Positions 57,452 to 64,000 of a stretch of DNA of 64,000 bases are shown piece by piece. Origin of the DNA: CAYJLF01 sp964371055 (GTDB lineage: Bacteria; Eisenbacteria; RBG-16-71-46; CAIMUX01); the NCBI GenBank assembly GCA_964371055.1, contig CAYJLF010000004.1, forward strand, positions 186,001 to 250,000, written 5' to 3'. The notes under the pieces were generated by a model. The model searched no databases, had not been told where the DNA came from, and worked only from the letters and a program-made list of their open reading frames with translations. Position numbers and translations under genes: made by a program. How positions within the stretch are numbered: position 1 is the first letter of the stretch; each line of letters opens with the position of its first letter.

Positions 57452-58930
57452 TCAGCCGGACAGGATCGAGCGCTCGCGCTCACGCGCCTCCCGCACGAGG
57501 TCCCACGCCCGTCGCACGTGCGGTTCGTCGGTGCGCAGGTTTCCGATCGCGACGCGCAGCGTGTAGCGCCCCGCCACCCTGGTGTGGGAGATGAAAACAC
57601 GGCCGTCGCGATTGACCCGCTCGATGATCCGCGCGTTGACCGCATCCGCTTCCTCGTCGCTCCAGTCTGCCTCGCGCGCGCGGAAGCAGACCGTCGAAAA
57701 CGGCACCGGCGCCATGAGCTCGAACCCGGGGGCGGCGTCGATCCAGCTCGCGAGGAGTGCGGCCAGTCGGAGGTGCTCGCGGAGCCGGCGGCGGATTCCC
57801 TCGACGCCGAAGGTGCGGATCACGAACCAGAGCTTGATGGCGCGGAAACGCCGCCCCAGCTGGAAGCCGTAGTCCATCAGATTCACTGCCTCCTCGGCGC
57901 TCGTCAGATACTCGGGCACGAGCTGCAGGGCGCGGCGCAGAATCTCGGGGCGCCGCAGCCAGAGGACGCTGGCGTCGATCGGCGTGAAGAGCCACTTGTG
58001 CGGATTGACGACCAGCGAGTCGGCCCGTTGGCATCCCGCGAGAGCGGAACGGCACTCCGGGAGCACCGCCGCCGAGCCGGCGTAGGCGGCATCGACGTGC
58101 AGCCAGAGTTTTTCGCGCGCGCAGATCTCAGCGATCGCCGGCACCGGATCCACGCTCGTGGTGGACGTGGTCCCGACGGTGGCGGAGACGGCGAAGGGGA
58201 GCCATCCCGCCGCTCGATCTTCGTGAATCGCCGCCTCGAGGGCCCCGAGGTCCATCCGAAACGCATCATCGACCCCGACGCGACGCACGCCGGCCCGCCC
58301 GATCCCGAGCACGATTCCCGCCTTCTCGATCGAGGAGTGCGCCTCGGTCGAGGTGTAGAGGCGCAGCCGGGGAGATCCCGCGGCCGCGAGTCCCTCGTCG
58401 CGGGCGGAAAGGCCGGGCGCCGCTTCGCGCGCGGCCGCCAGAGCGACGAGCGAGCTGGTCGAGGCGGAGTCGGTCAACATGCCGAAGCGCGGCTCCGGCA
58501 GGCCGAGCATCTGGCGCAGCCAGTCGAGCACATGCTGTTCGAGCTCGGTCGTCGAGGGAGAGGTCCGCCAGAGCATCCCGTTCGTGTTGAAGGCGGCGGC
58601 GACCAGTTCTCCGAGAATCCCGGGGGCCGAGCCGGTGATCCCGAAGTAGGCCATGAACCCGGGATGATTCCAGTGCGTGACCCCCGGCACCACGATTCTA
58701 TCGAGGTCCGCGAGCAACCGCTCGAACGGCTCCCCCTCTTCGGGCGGCGAGGAGGGCAGCGCGGAGCGCACCTCCCCCGGCCGGACGCGCGCGAGGACCG
58801 GCAGTTCCCCGACTCGATCCAGGTACGAGGCCACCCACTCGATCGTGGCATGGCCGGCGCGCCGGAACGTGTCGGCGGACCAGTCGCCGCCGGCGGTCTC
58901 CGGAGTCCGTCCGCCCGGAGCCGCGCTCAT
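57452..58930 (-). CDS. Group II PLP-dependent decarboxylase (aromatic-L-amino-acid decarboxylase family)
   Basis: 492 residues, the usual size of aromatic amino acid / tryptophan-tyrosine decarboxylases. Family marks: THWNHPGFMAYFGITGSAPG at the N-terminal side, TSPSTTELEQHVLDWL, YTSTEAHSSIEKAGIVLG, LWLHVDAAYAGSAAVLPE and NPHKW carrying the PLP Lys (near residue 312). It removes the alpha-carboxyl of an aromatic (or related) L-amino acid to yield an amine; the exact substrate is not predictable. GGAGGAAAGG precedes the ATG at 58930. Upstream lie two hairpins at 58989-59063 that separate it from the Cys-rich protein gene. Confidence 0.9.
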   Translation of the reverse strand: MSAAPGGRTPETAGGDWSADTFRRAGHATIEWVASYLDRVGELPVLARVRPGEVRSALPSSPPEEGEPFERLLADLDRIVVPGVTHWNHPGFMAYFGITGSAPGILGELVAAAFNTNGMLWRTSPSTTELEQHVLDWLRQMLGLPEPRFGMLTDSASTSSLVALAAAREAAPGLSARDEGLAAAGSPRLRLYTSTEAHSSIEKAGIVLGIGRAGVRRVGVDDAFRMDLGALEAAIHEDRAAGWLPFAVSATVGTTSTTSVDPVPAIAEICAREKLWLHVDAAYAGSAAVLPECRSALAGCQRADSLVVNPHKWLFTPIDASVLWLRRPEILRRALQLVPEYLTSAEEAVNLMDYGFQLGRRFRAIKLWFVIRTFGVEGIRRRLREHLRLAALLASWIDAAPGFELMAPVPFSTVCFRAREADWSDEEADAVNARIIERVNRDGRVFISHTRVAGRYTLRVAIGNLRTDEPHVRRAWDLVREARERERSILSG

Positions 58931-58988
58931 CCTTTCCTCCTCTTCGGATCCGGCACCCATGTCCCACCCCCCTTCTTTCGACCAAAGC

Positions 58989-59063
58989 GATCGGCCCGAC
59001 CGGGACAGCTCCGGCCGGGCCGATCATGGCATGAAGCGCGGCGTCTTTGAAGGGAGACGCCGC
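58989..59063 (-). terminator. Two adjacent stem-loops downstream of the Cys-rich gene, upstream of the decarboxylase
   Basis: Hairpin A: GATCGGCCCG (58989-58998) with CGGGCCGATC (59016-59025), interior CCGG/CCGG. Hairpin B: GCGGCGTCT (59038-59046) with AGACGCCGC (59055-59063). On the minus strand B follows the Cys-rich gene stop by 15 bases, so it can end that transcript; A lies further on, between B and the decarboxylase start, and could act as an attenuator or second terminator. Confidence 0.6.
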
Positions 59064-59078
59064 CCGGGAGGTCGATCG

Positions 59079-59651
59079 TCAGCTCTTCTTGGAAACCTTC
59101 TTCGCGTCCTTGCCCTTCGCGTCCTCGCCCGTCAGCGACGCCGCCTGCATCCAGGTCGAGCAGCAATTCTCAGCCTGCTCGCCGCGAAGCGAGAGGACGA
59201 CGCTGTTCTCGGTCTTCGTCATGGTGCAGGTCTGGCCGCACGCGCGCTTCCCGTCGGCGCTGACCGGCTCGCCGCACATGCCCATGTGGGCCGCCAGCAC
59301 CGTCTCGACCGCGGCCAGATCGGCGCTGGTGAAGATCATGTCGATCCCGCCATCGACGTCAACCCGCGTCATTCGCGTGCCGTCGGGGAGCTTCAACTCG
59401 GCCGACTGCGACATCGCCTTTCCCTTGCTGCAGGCGGAGGTCGACGCCTGGGTCGCCTTGGCCGCCCCGCACGACGCGCCGCTCGCGGCACAGGCCGCCG
59501 CCTTGGCCGGAGAACAACCGGATGCCGAGGTCGCCTTCGCGTCCTTCGAACCACAGCCCGGTCCTGCGAATCCATCGGTCATAAGACCGGAAACGGCCAC
59601 GAGGGCCACTGCAGCGAGGATCGTACCCAGAGTCTTGATGCGCATGTTCAT
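59079..59651 (-). CDS. Exported Cys-rich small protein
   Basis: 190 residues. Signal peptide LGTILAAVALVAVSGLMTDG, with cleavage near GFAGPG. An Ala/Ser/Lys-rich stretch follows with spaced Cys (PGCGSK, SGCSPAKAAACAASGASCGAAK, SACSKGK), then a compact domain with DGGIDMIFTSADLAAVE and CGEPV, ACGQTC, NCCSTW. The first part looks like a metal-binding or disulfide-rich linker; the second may be a heavy-metal-associated-like fold with an unusual CC pair. A role in metal handling or redox is a guess; no family was recognised. GAAAGGA precedes the ATG at 59651; a second ATG two codons in is an alternative. Confidence 0.7.
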   Translation of the reverse strand: MNMRIKTLGTILAAVALVAVSGLMTDGFAGPGCGSKDAKATSASGCSPAKAAACAASGASCGAAKATQASTSACSKGKAMSQSAELKLPDGTRMTRVDVDGGIDMIFTSADLAAVETVLAAHMGMCGEPVSADGKRACGQTCTMTKTENSVVLSLRGEQAENCCSTWMQAASLTGEDAKGKDAKKVSKKS

Positions 59652-59666
59652 CCGCGTGTCCTTTCT

Positions 59667-60593
59667 TCAGAGAGACCCGGGGGCGGCCCCGGGGATCGGG
59701 TTCAGTTTTTCCCGCCGTCTCGCGGGTGGGCGCTTTCGGATCACAATACCAGATCCCTCCTGGATCGTGACAGGGCCCACGGACGTCTCTACCCGGGGGT
59801 GTCCCGCCGGGTCCCGGAATAAGTGTGGCGCGCCTCTCGGGCCCGATTCCGGAACCTCTCTTTTCGCAACCGGTTCGGCGACCGTCCGTCGCTTTCGCAA
59901 CGGATCGTGCGTCGAAGGATCGGCGCCCGAAGGGAGGAAGCTCTGCAAGGGGCAGCAGTCGCACCGCGCGCGCGTCCCGCAGTGACGCTGGCCTACCCAG
60001 ACGAACTGCGCGTGGAACTCGTTGAAGAGAGTCGTCTCACTCGGCAGGTGCTCCTCCAGAAACGCACGGGCGCTCTCGTAGCCGGCCGCGGGCGGCAGGA
60101 GGCGGTGTCGGACCAGGACCCGCAGCGTGTAGGCATCGACGACGAAGACGGGACGGCCGAACGCATAGAGCAGGATGCTGTCCGCCGTCTCGGGTCCGAT
60201 TCCCCAGGTCGCGAGGAGTGCCGCACGCAGCTCATCCGTCGGTGCGCGACCCATCCGACGGAGCGATCCCCCGAACCGCTCTTCCACGGTGCGCACCAGG
60301 GCGCGCACCTTGCGGGTTTTCTGGCGGAAGGCGCCGGACGGACGGATGCACTCCTCGAGTCGCTCTACATCCGCCTCCCGCAGAGAATCCCAGCGCAGCA
60401 GGCCGGACTGGCGGAGAGACGCGATCGCCCGGGCGGCATTCACCCAGGCGGTGTGCTGCGTCAGGATCGCTCCGAGGATGATCTCGAGCCGCGTGCGCCC
60501 GGGCCACCACTTGCGCGGTCCGGCCGCGTCCAGCAGCGCCCGGTGCCAGGCCAGGAGGCGCACCCTGCCGGGGGCGCGCCCCCGAGGGCTCAC
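59667..60593 (-). CDS. Endonuclease III-like DNA glycosylase (HhH-GPD superfamily)
   Basis: 308 residues. The helix-hairpin-helix/GPD core is seen as LILGAILTQHTAWVNAARAI, LLATWGIGPETADSILLYAF and FVVDAYTLRVL, with the catalytic Lys/Asp type region (Asp in VVDAYT). The C-terminal Cys cluster is atypical: HCGTRARCDCCPL gives C-x5-C-x1-C-C instead of the C-x6-C-x2-C-x5-C of Nth, so an iron-sulphur site may be lost or rearranged. It resembles the 3-methyladenine glycosylase III (MagIII/HP0602) branch. Beyond ~225 residues the tail is Pro/Arg-rich and may be unstructured. GTG start overlaps the NHLRC2-like stop (GTGA). Confidence 0.83.
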   Translation of the reverse strand: MSPRGRAPGRVRLLAWHRALLDAAGPRKWWPGRTRLEIILGAILTQHTAWVNAARAIASLRQSGLLRWDSLREADVERLEECIRPSGAFRQKTRKVRALVRTVEERFGGSLRRMGRAPTDELRAALLATWGIGPETADSILLYAFGRPVFVVDAYTLRVLVRHRLLPPAAGYESARAFLEEHLPSETTLFNEFHAQFVWVGQRHCGTRARCDCCPLQSFLPSGADPSTHDPLRKRRTVAEPVAKREVPESGPRGAPHLFRDPAGHPRVETSVGPVTIQEGSGIVIRKRPPARRREKLNPIPGAAPGSL

Positions 60594-62512
60594 AGCGGAG
60601 CCTCCGGTGCCTCGATCGACACGACGACCCTGGCCTCGTCGCCCGGGCGTCGCTCAACGACGCGGACCGGCACGTGCCGGCGGACCGTCCGGTAGTAGCA
60701 GATCCTCTCGTCCGGCTCCTCGCAGAAGAAGACGGCCAGTTCGACGCGCAACGTTCCCTCGCCCCGCACGTGCAGCGGTAGACCAACGGGGAACCGGGGC
60801 GCTCCCGTGCGCAGGCGGAACGGCTCGCCGATCACCTCGACCGCGCCGTCCCCCGTCACCATGAGATCGAACGGAGCGGCAGCGTTGATGCGGAATCCGC
60901 GCGGAAGAGCGAGGTCGAGCCACAGCTGTCCCGTCCCCTCGGCGAGACCGACCGCGGGTAGATCCTCGACCTCCTCGGCCAGGTCACCGGCGACCGCCGG
61001 CCGGAGGCTCGCGGCCGTGGGGGTCGGAATCGTCTCGGTCAAGCGGACGCGCCAGGCGGTCGTCTGCCCGTCCTCGATCCGGACTCGGGCCACGCGATGA
61101 TGCAGCGTATCGGCGACGAAGACGTGGTCTCCCTGCACCGCGACCGCCGACGGCTCCCGCCAGGCGCCCTCCCCGGACGCCGCGAGGGTCGAGACTTCGC
61201 CCGTCGCCGCCCCGATGACCCGGATCGCGTCGTTGTAGGCATCCGCCACGAAGAGCCTTCCTCGATCGCAAGCCACCCCCAACGGATACTGCAGCCGCGC
61301 CTCCTCGCGCGATCCGTCCGCCAGTCCGAACTCGAAGAGGCCGCCGCCGATCACCGTCCTGACTTCGCCATCGGATCCGAGACCGCAGGAGCGGACGGCC
61401 GAGGCGCCCGCATCGACGAACCAGATCCGTTCGCCGTCGGCGACCAGCCCCGACGGCTGCGCGAGGACAGCCGATGCGTGGGGACCGTCGACCAGCCCCT
61501 CTTCTCCGGTCCCGGCGTGCAGAGCCAGGTCCTCCCGCTCCAGGTCGAGCCGCCAGATCTGATGACAGCCGGCCATCGCGATGTAGAGCGAGTGCCCCGC
61601 CACGGCCAGACCGTGCGGGTACGAGAGGGCCGTCTCCCGCCCCGGCCACCGTCCTCCCCGCTCCGCGGCCCGCACGCTGGGCGCTCCGGTTCCGGCCACG
61701 GTGCGGACCATCTCTCGCGCCAGGTCGATCTCTCGCACCGCGTGATTGCCGCTGTCGGCAACGTAGAGGTGCTCCCCGAGGAGGGCGAGTCCCAGCGGGC
61801 GGCGAAAGCGCGCGCGATGGAACGGCCCGTCTACCAGGCCGACCTGTCCGGCGCCGATGATGCGGCGCACCTGCCCCGATTCCAGATCCGCCTCGAGGAT
61901 GCGGTGCCCCCCGGTATCGGCGACGAAGAGCCGCCCTTGTCGGGGATCGGCGAGCAGGCCGGCGGGGTAGCGCATTCCCGCCGGACGGGCCTCCGTCTCG
62001 CGCGCGGAGCGCACTCCCGGAACGGGTCGTCGTTGGAGCGTCCCCGCGCGCTCGGAAGACTCGATCAAAGATCCGATCGCGGCGTCGAGATCGTCCATCG
62101 CCTCGATCCCGGTGGCCTGCGCGACCACTCGTCCCTCCGGGTCCAGGAGAAAGAAGGTCGGCCACGCCCGCACACCGAATCGCCGCCAGAGAGCGAACTC
62201 GGCGTCGTTGACGACGGGGTGAACCAGACCGAGTCGTTCGACCGCCGCCCGCACCGTCTCGGTGCTCCGCTCGCGCTCGAACTTGGCGCTGTGCGCGCCG
62301 ACCAGAACCAGCTCCAGGGCTCGAGCCTCGCCGAGTCGAGCCAGGCGCGGCATCATCCCCCGGCAGGGGAGGGAACTCGCCGTCCAGAAGTAGAGGAGGA
62401 CCACCTTGCCGCGCAGTCGTTCGAGATCGAGCGCCGTTTCCGTGTTGATCCACTCCATCCCGGGCGGAAGGAGCGGGGCGGGGGCATCAGGGGTCTCGGT
62501 TGAGTCGAGCAT
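60590..62512 (-). CDS. NHLRC2-like protein: thioredoxin-like domain plus NHL repeats
   Basis: 640 residues. The N-terminal ~145 residues have a TlpA/thioredoxin fold (GKVVLLYFWTASSLPCRGM, VNDAEFALWRRFGVRAWPT, FLLDPEGRVV), but with a single Cys in SSLPCRG instead of CxxC. Residues ~170-470 are NHL-type beta-propeller repeats (RLFVADTGGHRILEADL, HLYVADSGNHAVREIDL, RLFVADAYNDAIRVIGA). The C-terminal ~130 residues form a beta domain (LRTGAPRFPVGLPLHVRGEG) with CC-free Cys. This order is that of NHLRC2 homologs, common in bacteria and of poorly known function. No signal peptide, so it is probably cytosolic or the start is short. It overlaps the glycosylase gene by four bases. Confidence 0.85.
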   Translation of the reverse strand: MLDSTETPDAPAPLLPPGMEWINTETALDLERLRGKVVLLYFWTASSLPCRGMMPRLARLGEARALELVLVGAHSAKFERERSTETVRAAVERLGLVHPVVNDAEFALWRRFGVRAWPTFFLLDPEGRVVAQATGIEAMDDLDAAIGSLIESSERAGTLQRRPVPGVRSARETEARPAGMRYPAGLLADPRQGRLFVADTGGHRILEADLESGQVRRIIGAGQVGLVDGPFHRARFRRPLGLALLGEHLYVADSGNHAVREIDLAREMVRTVAGTGAPSVRAAERGGRWPGRETALSYPHGLAVAGHSLYIAMAGCHQIWRLDLEREDLALHAGTGEEGLVDGPHASAVLAQPSGLVADGERIWFVDAGASAVRSCGLGSDGEVRTVIGGGLFEFGLADGSREEARLQYPLGVACDRGRLFVADAYNDAIRVIGAATGEVSTLAASGEGAWREPSAVAVQGDHVFVADTLHHRVARVRIEDGQTTAWRVRLTETIPTPTAASLRPAVAGDLAEEVEDLPAVGLAEGTGQLWLDLALPRGFRINAAAPFDLMVTGDGAVEVIGEPFRLRTGAPRFPVGLPLHVRGEGTLRVELAVFFCEEPDERICYYRTVRRHVPVRVVERRPGDEARVVVSIEAPEAPL

Positions 62513-62536
62513 GCAACCTCACGGATCGTTGAGGGC

Positions 62537-63157
62537 TCAATGGACTCCGGGGGCTCCCCGCATCCGCACCGAGCGGATGGCGACCGAGGTCGCCGGCAGG
62601 GAAACCGCACGCGTGCCGTCCGCCTGGAGGTCTGCCGGGTTCTCGAGCACCCGGACCTGCCGGATCCGCTCGAGCGTCTCCCAGCCGGAGATCACCCGCC
62701 CGAAAACGGCATGTCCGGCGGGATTGGTCGTTTCGTTGTAGTCGAGAAAAGGATTGTCGACCAGGTTGATGTAGAACTGGCACGTTGCGCTGTCGGGGGC
62801 CCGCCCGCGCGCCATCGCGACCGCGCCGCGGCGGTTCTTCAACCCGTTCCGGGATTCGAGCGGAATCGAGGGGAAAAGCGGCGTCTTCAGCCGAAGATCG
62901 CGCGTGTAGCCGCCGCCCTGGACCATGAAGCCATCGATGACCCGGTGGAAGATCGTCCCGTCGTAGAACCCGGCCTGGACGTAGCGCAGGAAGTTATCGA
63001 CCGTCCGGGGGGCGCGCTCCGGGTCCAACTCCAGTTCGAGCTCCCCGAGCGAGGTATCCACAATGACCACGGGGGCGACCGCAGCTGGGCCCGGCGCCGC
63101 GATTCCAGCGTCGGGCGGCGACAGGACGACAAGGAGGAGCAGCAGACAGACGACCAT
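62537..63157 (-). CDS. Exported cyclophilin-type peptidyl-prolyl isomerase
   Basis: 206 residues: signal peptide (VVCLLLLLVVLSPPDAG, residues ~2-20) and a cyclophilin domain. Active-site landmarks: NFLRYVQAGFYDGTIFHRVIDGFMVQGGG contains FHRV (catalytic Arg), followed by MARGRAPDSATCQFYIN and HAVFGRVISGWE. It catalyses cis-trans isomerisation of Pro bonds, presumably in the periplasm during folding. ATG 63157 (GAAAGGAAG before it) is chosen over an in-frame ATG at 63376, because a promoter-like element lies between them at 63217-63245. Confidence 0.92.
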   Translation of the reverse strand: MVVCLLLLLVVLSPPDAGIAAPGPAAVAPVVIVDTSLGELELELDPERAPRTVDNFLRYVQAGFYDGTIFHRVIDGFMVQGGGYTRDLRLKTPLFPSIPLESRNGLKNRRGAVAMARGRAPDSATCQFYINLVDNPFLDYNETTNPAGHAVFGRVISGWETLERIRQVRVLENPADLQADGTRAVSLPATSVAIRSVRMRGAPGVH

Positions 63158-63457
63158 CGCGTCTTCCTTTCCCGGCGCGCGCAGATCTCGGGAAGTCCCC
63201 GTTCGCGCGCGAGTTGACGGTAGCAGACCCCTTACCCCACAGCAACCGCCGAGCCGGACTCGGCTCCCTCCCGCGGACGCGTCGACCACCCGCGCTCCCC
63301 CTCCGCGCGCGACCCGGCCCCACCGCATCCGTTTCCTCCCCATCAGATTGCACCTCCGTCTCCGCGCGTGGTACATCTAAGCGGCCAGACTCCCGATTGG
63401 AGCCGCCCTCGATGGTGAGGCGCGAGGTCCACAGTGCGGGGTGGCAGGAGCACACGG
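63158..63457. other. 300-base divergent intergenic region
   Basis: No gene is seen. It holds the promoter candidate for the cyclophilin gene (63217-63245) and must also hold the signals for the oxidoreductase on the plus strand, for which I see no clear -35/-10. Confidence 0.5.
63217..63245 (-). promoter_or_regulatory. Sigma-70-like promoter for the cyclophilin gene
   Basis: On the minus strand TTGCTG (63245-63240) and TACCGT (63222-63217) with a 17-base spacer, about 60 bases before the ATG at 63157. Visual match. Confidence 0.45.
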
Positions 63458-64000
63458 ATGGACGAGGATACCCAGGAACGCGCCGCGGGCGGCAACCGTG
63501 TCCGCGAGATCGAACAGGTGGTCATTCGCTTCGCCGGCGACTCGGGCGACGGGATGCAGTTGACCGGAAGCCAGTTCACCGCCACGACCGCTCTCGCCGG
63601 CAACGACCTGGCAACCCTTCCGGACTACCCGGCCGAGATCCGGGCTCCGGCCGGGACGATTCCCGGAGTCAGCGGCTTCCAGATCCACTTCTCCAGCCGG
63701 GACGTCTTCACTCCGGGCGACGCGCCGGATCTCCTGGTGGCCATGAATCCGGCCGCGCTCCGGGTCAACCTGGCGGACCTCAAGGTCGGCGGCGTGATCA
63801 TCGTCAACACGAATGCCTTCGCGAAGAAGGACCTCGAGAAAGCCGGCTACGCCGCCAATCCGCTCGAGGATGGCAGCCTGGAGGGGTATCGGGTCATCGA
63901 GGTTGAGCTGACCCGCCTGACCCGCACCGCCGTCGACGGCCTCGGGCTCGACACCCGCTCGGCGGATCGCAGCAAGAACTTCTTCGCGCTCGGCATGATG
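63458..64000 (+). CDS. 2-oxoacid:ferredoxin oxidoreductase alpha subunit (gamma-alpha fusion), 3' end outside window
   Basis: 181 residues seen, all within the N-terminal gamma-like domain: VVIRFAGDSGDGMQLTGSQF, the Gly-rich motif of KorC/PorG-type domains; LPDYPAEIRAPAGT; DVFTPGDAPDLLVAMNPAAL; and RLTRTAVDGLGLDTRSADRSKNFFALG at the end. KorA proteins with this N-terminal fusion oxidise 2-oxoglutarate (or other 2-oxoacids) to the acyl-CoA with ferredoxin reduction, together with a beta subunit that should follow. The ATG at 63458 is preceded by GGCAGGAG. Ferredoxin-linked TCA chemistry suggests anaerobic or microaerobic capability. The reading frame is open to the window end. Confidence 0.92.
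   Translation, partial: MDEDTQERAAGGNRVREIEQVVIRFAGDSGDGMQLTGSQFTATTALAGNDLATLPDYPAEIRAPAGTIPGVSGFQIHFSSRDVFTPGDAPDLLVAMNPAALRVNLADLKVGGVIIVNTNAFAKKDLEKAGYAANPLEDGSLEGYRVIEVELTRLTRTAVDGLGLDTRSADRSKNFFALGMM

Noticed and set aside
1..64000. CRISPR arrays, rRNA and tRNA genes
   Set aside because: No regularly spaced direct repeats and no recognisable rRNA or tRNA sequence were seen on either strand.

Overview
The window is visibly GC-rich bacterial chromosome, densely packed on both strands, with many 4-base start/stop overlaps (ATGA, GTGA). The organism looks Gram-negative: it has an LpxL/HtrB-type lipid A acyltransferase, heptose-sugar activation enzymes and an alpha-2-macroglobulin/PbpC pair. 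A secreted BNR-repeat protein ends in what looks like a type A (Por/T9SS-like, FlgD-like) C-terminal sorting domain, and DUF1015 sits beside serA and serC. Both point to the FCB side of the tree, and an Eisenbacteria-like candidate lineage would fit. That placement is inference, because no rRNA or other decisive marker is present.

Layout. 1-3049 (minus): the N-terminal part of a sigma-54 activator, a fumarylacetoacetate-hydrolase-family enzyme and a lipid A acyltransferase. 3152-6820 (plus): a four-gene, translationally coupled methyl-transfer operon made of a corrinoid protein, a homocysteine S-methyltransferase domain protein, a stand-alone MetH activation-domain protein and a non-pyrrolysine MttB-family methyltransferase. 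This resembles a methionine synthase whose folate module has been replaced by an MttB enzyme, and it is the most interesting system here. 6823-10992 (minus): glutathione peroxidase, AIM24-like protein, DUF533/TerB-like protein and the ABC-F ATPase EttA. 11200-18723: secreted BNR protein, a lipoprotein, an active/inactive M16 peptidase pair and a small secreted protein.

18935-23774 (plus): metG followed by four uncharacterised membrane-associated genes (the first is DUF6754-like). 23795-27642 (minus): a small membrane protein and a 1165-residue CPBP protease that appears to be an internal duplication with only one catalytic half. 27752-31377 (minus): gmhA, a glycosyltransferase, an hddA-type kinase and an hddC-type nucleotidyltransferase, which fit a GDP-D-glycero-D-manno-heptose route. 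31411-33260: DUF72 and TerB-like proteins. 33666-34913: a solitary IS1-like transposase. 35136-43719: a 1972-residue alpha-2-macroglobulin and penicillin-binding protein 1C.

43883-49444: DUF1015, serA, serC, then two convergent tandem GAPDH genes, the upstream one with an altered S-loop. 49669-51587: a TPR protein and a zinc-ribbon protein. 51686-57430: a leucine-degradation operon (methylcrotonyl-CoA carboxylase with a separate biotin carrier, methylglutaconyl-CoA hydratase, HMG-CoA lyase). 57452-63157 (minus): a group II PLP decarboxylase, a Cys-rich secreted protein, an endonuclease III-like glycosylase, an NHLRC2-like protein and a secreted cyclophilin. 63458-64000: the start of a 2-oxoacid:ferredoxin oxidoreductase alpha subunit. 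No tRNA, rRNA or CRISPR array was seen.
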